Position numbers and translations under genes: made by a program. Below the pieces are notes generated by a model, which was not told the origin of the DNA, did not search any database, and worked only from the letters and a program-made list of their open reading frames with translations. A stretch of 6,863 nucleotides of DNA, from assembly GCA_019242385.1 (NCBI GenBank), contig JAFAVO010000092.1:1-6863 (forward strand), given 5' to 3'. Below, in pieces: positions 4,030-6,863 of the stretch. How positions within the stretch are numbered: position 1 is the first letter of the stretch; each line of letters begins with the position of its first letter. The stretch comes from Gammaproteobacteria bacterium. GTDB lineage: Bacteria; Pseudomonadota; Gammaproteobacteria; Steroidobacterales; Steroidobacteraceae.

Positions 4030-5973
4030 ATGGAACCAGCGAAGGAGCCTCGGGGCGCAGAACCGGGGGCAGCAGAGGCGGCGGGCGGGCAGCGGCAGAC
4101 GCACGGCTTTCAGGCCGAGGTGCGCGAGCTCCTGAAGCTCATGATCCACTCGCTCTACAGCCACCGGGAAATCTTCCTGCGCGAGCTGATCTCCAACGCG
4201 TCCGACGCCTGCGACCGGCTGCGTTTTGCGGCCATCGGCAACAGCGCCTTGCTCGGCGAAGATGCCGAGCTCGGCATACGCATCGACGCCGACCCCACCG
4301 CCGGCACGGTGACCATTACCGACAATGGCATCGGCATGACGCGCGAGGAGGCGATTACGAACCTCGGCACCATCGCCCGCTCGGGCACCGCGGAGTTCTT
4401 CCGCGGCCTCTCGGGGGACGAGCAGAAAGCCTCGCAGCTCATCGGCCAGTTCGGTGTGGGGTTCTATTCCGCCTTCATCGTCGCCGAGCGCGTCGAGGTG
4501 CGCTCGCGTAAGGCGGGCGAGCCGCCCACGGCCGGGGTGCGCTGGGAGTCGGCGGCCGATGGCGATTTCACGGTGGAGAGTGTCACGCTGCCGGCGCGCG
4601 GCACCGCGGTGACGCTGCACCTCAAAGCCGATGCCCGCGAGTTCGCCGACCCGTTCCGGCTGCGCGGGCTGATACGCCGCTACTCCGACCATATCGGCTT
4701 CCCGGTACGCATGCGCAAGGAAGGCGAGGCGTCGCTCGAGTACGAGGTGGTCAACCAGGCGAAGGCGCTCTGGACGCTGCCGCGCACCGAGATCACGGAT
4801 GAGGAGTACCGCCAGTTCTACCAGTACGTGGCCCACGACTTCACCGATCCGCTCGCCTGGAGCCACAACAAGGTGGAGGGCAAGCGCGAGTACATCAGCC
4901 TGCTGTATGTGCCCGGCCGCGCCCCGTTCGATCTGTGGCAACGCGAAGGCGCGCGCGGCCTGAAACTGTACGTGCGCCGTGTCTTCATCATGGACGACGC
5001 CGAGCAGTTCCTGCCGCTGTATCTGCGCTTCATCAAGGGCGTGGTGGACTCGAGCGACCTGCCCCTGAATGTCTCGCGCGAGCTGCTGCAGCAGGATGCG
5101 GAAGTCGAGGCGATCCGCAGCGGTCTCACCAAGCGCGTGCTCGACCTGCTCGCCCGGCTCGCCCGCGAGGAGCCCGACAAGTACGCCGTCTTCTGGAAGG
5201 AGTTCGGCGCGGCACTCAAGGAGGGCATCGCGCAGGATCACGCCAACCAGCCGGCGCTCCTGCCGCTGCTGCGCTTCGCGAGCACCTTCAATAACGAGGA
5301 CACTCCGACGGTGAGCCTCGCCGACTACCTGACGCGCATGAAGCCCGGCCAGGAGCGCATCTACTACGTGATCGCGGAAAGCGTCGCCGCCGCGCGCGGC
5401 AGTCCGGCAATCGAGCGCCTGCGCGAACGCGGCATCGAAGTGCTGCTGCTCGCCGACCGCATCGATGAGTGGGTGATGGGACACGTGGAGAGCTACGAAG
5501 GCAAGCGCTTCAAGGACGCCACGCGCGGGGAGCTCGAGCTCGGTGGACTCGAGAGCGATGCCGACCGCAAGCAGCACGATGCCGAGCTCAAGGAGAGCAA
5601 AGGGCTGCTCAAGCGCATGAAGGATGCGCTGGGGGAGCGGGTGAGCGAGGTGCGTGTCAGCGAGCGCCTGAAAGAGTCCCCGGCGGTGCTGGTGCTCGGC
5701 GAGCATGACCTGTCGGAGCAGATGCGACGCATTCTTGCCGCCGCCGGGCAGAAAGCACCGGAGTCGAAGCCGGTGCTCGAGGTGAACGTAGCGCACCCGC
5801 TGGTGAAGTACCTGGAGGAGCGCCCCGAGACCGGCGAGTTCGCCGAGCTCGCGCAGCTGCTCTACGATCAGGCAGCCTTGGCCGAGGGCACGCCGCTCGC
5901 GAACCCTCCCGAGTATGTGCAGCGGCTCAATCGGCTCTTGGTGCGCCTCGCAGCGCCGCAAGCTGCCACGTGA
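4030..5973 (+). CDS. htpG: Molecular chaperone HtpG (bacterial Hsp90)
   Basis: HtpG is a cytoplasmic dimeric ATPase that remodels client proteins, usually together with DnaK. The product (647 residues from ATG 4030; E. coli 624) carries all landmarks. The N-terminal GHKL ATPase domain has FLRELISNASDA with catalytic Glu52 and Asn56, DNGIGM with ATP-binding Asp98, ARSGTAEFF, and the lid/glycine motif IGQFGVGFYSAF (138-149). The middle domain has WSHNKVEGKREYISLLYVPG, LKLYVRRVFIMDD and LNVSRELLQQD with the ATP-contacting Arg350. The C-terminal dimerisation domain has VNVAHPLVKYL and ends in AAPQAAT. Compared with E. coli there is an extra stretch of about 18 residues at the N-terminus, rich in Glu, Ala and Gly, before HGFQAEV. 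The frame is open to 3946, but the sigma-32-like promoter at 3966-3993 places the start at 4030 or later. A hydrolase gene follows closely and is probably co-transcribed. Confidence 0.97.
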   Translation: MEPAKEPRGAEPGAAEAAGGQRQTHGFQAEVRELLKLMIHSLYSHREIFLRELISNASDACDRLRFAAIGNSALLGEDAELGIRIDADPTAGTVTITDNGIGMTREEAITNLGTIARSGTAEFFRGLSGDEQKASQLIGQFGVGFYSAFIVAERVEVRSRKAGEPPTAGVRWESAADGDFTVESVTLPARGTAVTLHLKADAREFADPFRLRGLIRRYSDHIGFPVRMRKEGEASLEYEVVNQAKALWTLPRTEITDEEYRQFYQYVAHDFTDPLAWSHNKVEGKREYISLLYVPGRAPFDLWQREGARGLKLYVRRVFIMDDAEQFLPLYLRFIKGVVDSSDLPLNVSRELLQQDAEVEAIRSGLTKRVLDLLARLAREEPDKYAVFWKEFGAALKEGIAQDHANQPALLPLLRFASTFNNEDTPTVSLADYLTRMKPGQERIYYVIAESVAAARGSPAIERLRERGIEVLLLADRIDEWVMGHVESYEGKRFKDATRGELELGGLESDADRKQHDAELKESKGLLKRMKDALGERVSEVRVSERLKESPAVLVLGEHDLSEQMRRILAAAGQKAPESKPVLEVNVAHPLVKYLEERPETGEFAELAQLLYDQAALAEGTPLANPPEYVQRLNRLLVRLAAPQAAT

Positions 5974-5983
5974 CTCCTCGGTC

Positions 5984-6640
5984 GTGCTGAAGCCTGCGCA
6001 AGGCGAGCGGCGCACGCTGCCGGGGCCTGCCGGGTCTCTCGAAGCGCTCATCGAGGCGCCTGCGGCAGAGCTCTCCGGCGCCCCCGCGGCCTTCGGCGTC
6101 ATCTGCCATCCCCATCCGCTTTACGGCGGCACGCTCGACAACAAGGTCGTCTGGACGCTGGCGCGCGCCTTTCAGCAGCTCGGCGCACCCACCATACGTT
6201 TCAACTTTCGCGGCATCGGCGCGAGCACCGGCACGCATGACGAAGGACGCGGAGAGGTCGCGGATGCGCTCGCCGTCATCGCCCACGGCCGTCAGCGCTG
6301 GCCGCAGGCCGCGCTGTGGCTCGGCGGCTTCTCATTCGGCGGCGTAGTTGCGTTGCGCGCAGCCGCGACCGCCGGCCCCGCGTGCCTGGTCACCATCGCG
6401 CCGGGCATCACCAAGAGCGATGTCAGCGCCGTGCCGCGGCCCGCCTGCCCGTGGCTCATCGTCCAGGGCGAAGCGGACGATGTCGTTCCCGCGCAGCTGG
6501 TGACGGCGTGGGCCCACAGGCTCTCGCCCGCGCCGGAGCTGCTGATCCTGCCCGGCGCCGGCCACTATTTTCACGGTCGCATCAATGAGCTGCGCGACAC
6601 GCTCGTTGAGTTCATGCGGCGCACCTTTCCGGCACCCTGA
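5984..6640 (+). CDS. Alpha/beta hydrolase (COG2945-like)
   Basis: The 218-residue product is a serine hydrolase of the alpha/beta fold, of the short cytoplasmic type without signal peptide; the substrate is unknown. Visible landmarks are the strand and loop ICHPHPLYGGTLDNKVV (His42-Pro-His-Pro), which forms the oxyanion region in this family, FNFRGIGASTG, the nucleophile elbow GGFSFGG with Ser117, the acid EADDVVP (Asp165/Asp166) and the base GAGHYFHG with His194. Length is usual for this group. The start is uncertain: GTG 5984 gives a normal N-terminus 10 bases after the htpG stop, whereas ATG 5915 would overlap htpG by 59 bases and add 23 residues of atypical Cys/Ser/Trp-rich sequence. Neither has a good Shine-Dalgarno. 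Coupling to htpG suggests the same heat-shock transcript. A strong terminator follows 9 bases after the stop. Confidence 0.88.
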   Translation: MLKPAQGERRTLPGPAGSLEALIEAPAAELSGAPAAFGVICHPHPLYGGTLDNKVVWTLARAFQQLGAPTIRFNFRGIGASTGTHDEGRGEVADALAVIAHGRQRWPQAALWLGGFSFGGVVALRAAATAGPACLVTIAPGITKSDVSAVPRPACPWLIVQGEADDVVPAQLVTAWAHRLSPAPELLILPGAGHYFHGRINELRDTLVEFMRRTFPAP

Positions 6641-6644
6641 CAGC

Positions 6645-6681
6645 AAAAAGCCCGGCAGGGATGTATCCCCGCCGGGCCTTT
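6645..6681. terminator. Bidirectional Rho-independent terminator
   Basis: GCCCGGC (6650-6656) pairs with GCCGGGC (6671-6677); after one mismatch (A6657/C6670), GGG (6658-6660) pairs with CCC (6667-6669) around a 6-base loop. AAAAA precedes it (6645-6649) and a short TTT follows (6679-6681). The minus-strand reading ends in a proper T-run (TTTTT) after the stem, so it works best for the HU-like gene; for the hydrolase the T-run is short. It lies between two convergent genes, as expected for a shared terminator. Confidence 0.9.
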
Positions 6682-6706
6682 GTCCGCGTTTGCGGAAAAG
6701 CCGATG

Positions 6707-6863
6707 TTACGAGTTGACCATGCCCTTCAGGCTCTTCAGCGGCATGACACGAACCTTCTTGCTGGCAGGCTTCGCCTTGAACATCATCTTCTCGCCGGTG
6801 AAGGGATTGACCCCTTCGCGGGCCTTGGTAGCCGCCTTCTTGACGACCTTCATCTTCAGCAGG
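6707..6863 (-). CDS. HU-like (histone-like) DNA-binding protein, C-terminal half (5' truncated by window)
   Basis: Reading the minus strand from the right edge to a TAA at 6709-6707 gives the last 51 residues. LLKMKVVKKAATKAREGVNP resembles the HU arm region, FTGEKMMFKAK matches the NPxTGE turn of the HU/IHF DNA-binding arm, and KKVRVMPLKSLKGMV matches the closing helix. HU proteins bend and compact DNA as dimers; the NPFTGE version resembles the HU-like proteins of Xanthomonas-type bacteria, which often have a long Lys/Ala-rich N-terminus (here outside the window). It is very basic, with many Lys. It converges with the hydrolase gene and shares the terminator at 6645-6681. The family is likely; whether it is HU proper or the elongated variant cannot be told. 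Confidence 0.82.
   Translation of the reverse strand, partial: LLKMKVVKKAATKAREGVNPFTGEKMMFKAKPASKKVRVMPLKSLKGMVNS

Noticed and set aside
3745..6102. A 785-codon open frame on the minus strand covering all of htpG
   Set aside because: It is antisense to a complete, well-conserved htpG and its translation shows no recognisable domain; long antisense frames arise routinely from GC-rich codon use.
6683..6696. Small TCCGC/GCGGA hairpin beside the terminator
   Set aside because: Only 5 bp, with T residues on the wrong side for the minus-strand gene; the larger hairpin at 6650-6677 explains termination.

Overview
The window is high-GC chromosomal DNA from a proteobacterium. The protein sequences most resemble Gammaproteobacteria of the Xanthomonadales/Nevskiales/Steroidobacter type. 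That placement is an inference from protein style (an E. coli-like PpnN and HtpG, an HU-like protein with an NPFTGE motif) and was not tested by a search. No rRNA, tRNA, CRISPR array, insertion sequence or phage gene is visible. Nearly all the sequence is explained by compact genes with ordinary GC-rich codon use.

Layout. Positions 1-178 hold the 3' end of a plus-strand gene for a LysM protein (peptidoglycan binding). A gap with a clean TATAAT box leads to a secreted YkuD-type L,D-transpeptidase (314-880). Seven bases later comes ppnN (888-2267), a LOG-family nucleotide nucleosidase that in E. coli is controlled by (p)ppGpp. After a 165-base gap with small inverted repeats, a small tryptophan-rich gene of unknown function (2433-2690) faces an orphan ParA-family ATPase on the minus strand (2734-3537), with a hairpin between the two convergent ends. 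A 148-base divergent gap follows, then a probable 64-residue single-span membrane protein (3686-3880). Next come a sigma-32-like heat-shock promoter, htpG (4030-5973) and an alpha/beta hydrolase (about 5984-6640). A strong bidirectional terminator separates the hydrolase from the 3' end of a minus-strand HU-like DNA-binding protein (6707 to the right edge).

How the genes fit together. The left part concerns the cell envelope (LysM protein, L,D-transpeptidase), and its transcript probably runs on into the nucleotide-metabolism enzyme PpnN. The htpG-hydrolase pair is probably one heat-inducible transcript. The ParA homologue has no ParB or visible parS partner here, so it more likely positions some cargo or regulates than partitions a plasmid. 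I see no convincing new multi-gene system. The items most worth following are the orphan ParA with its disordered tail and small neighbour, the two small uncharacterised genes, the ldt-ppnN pairing and the heat-shock promoter of htpG.
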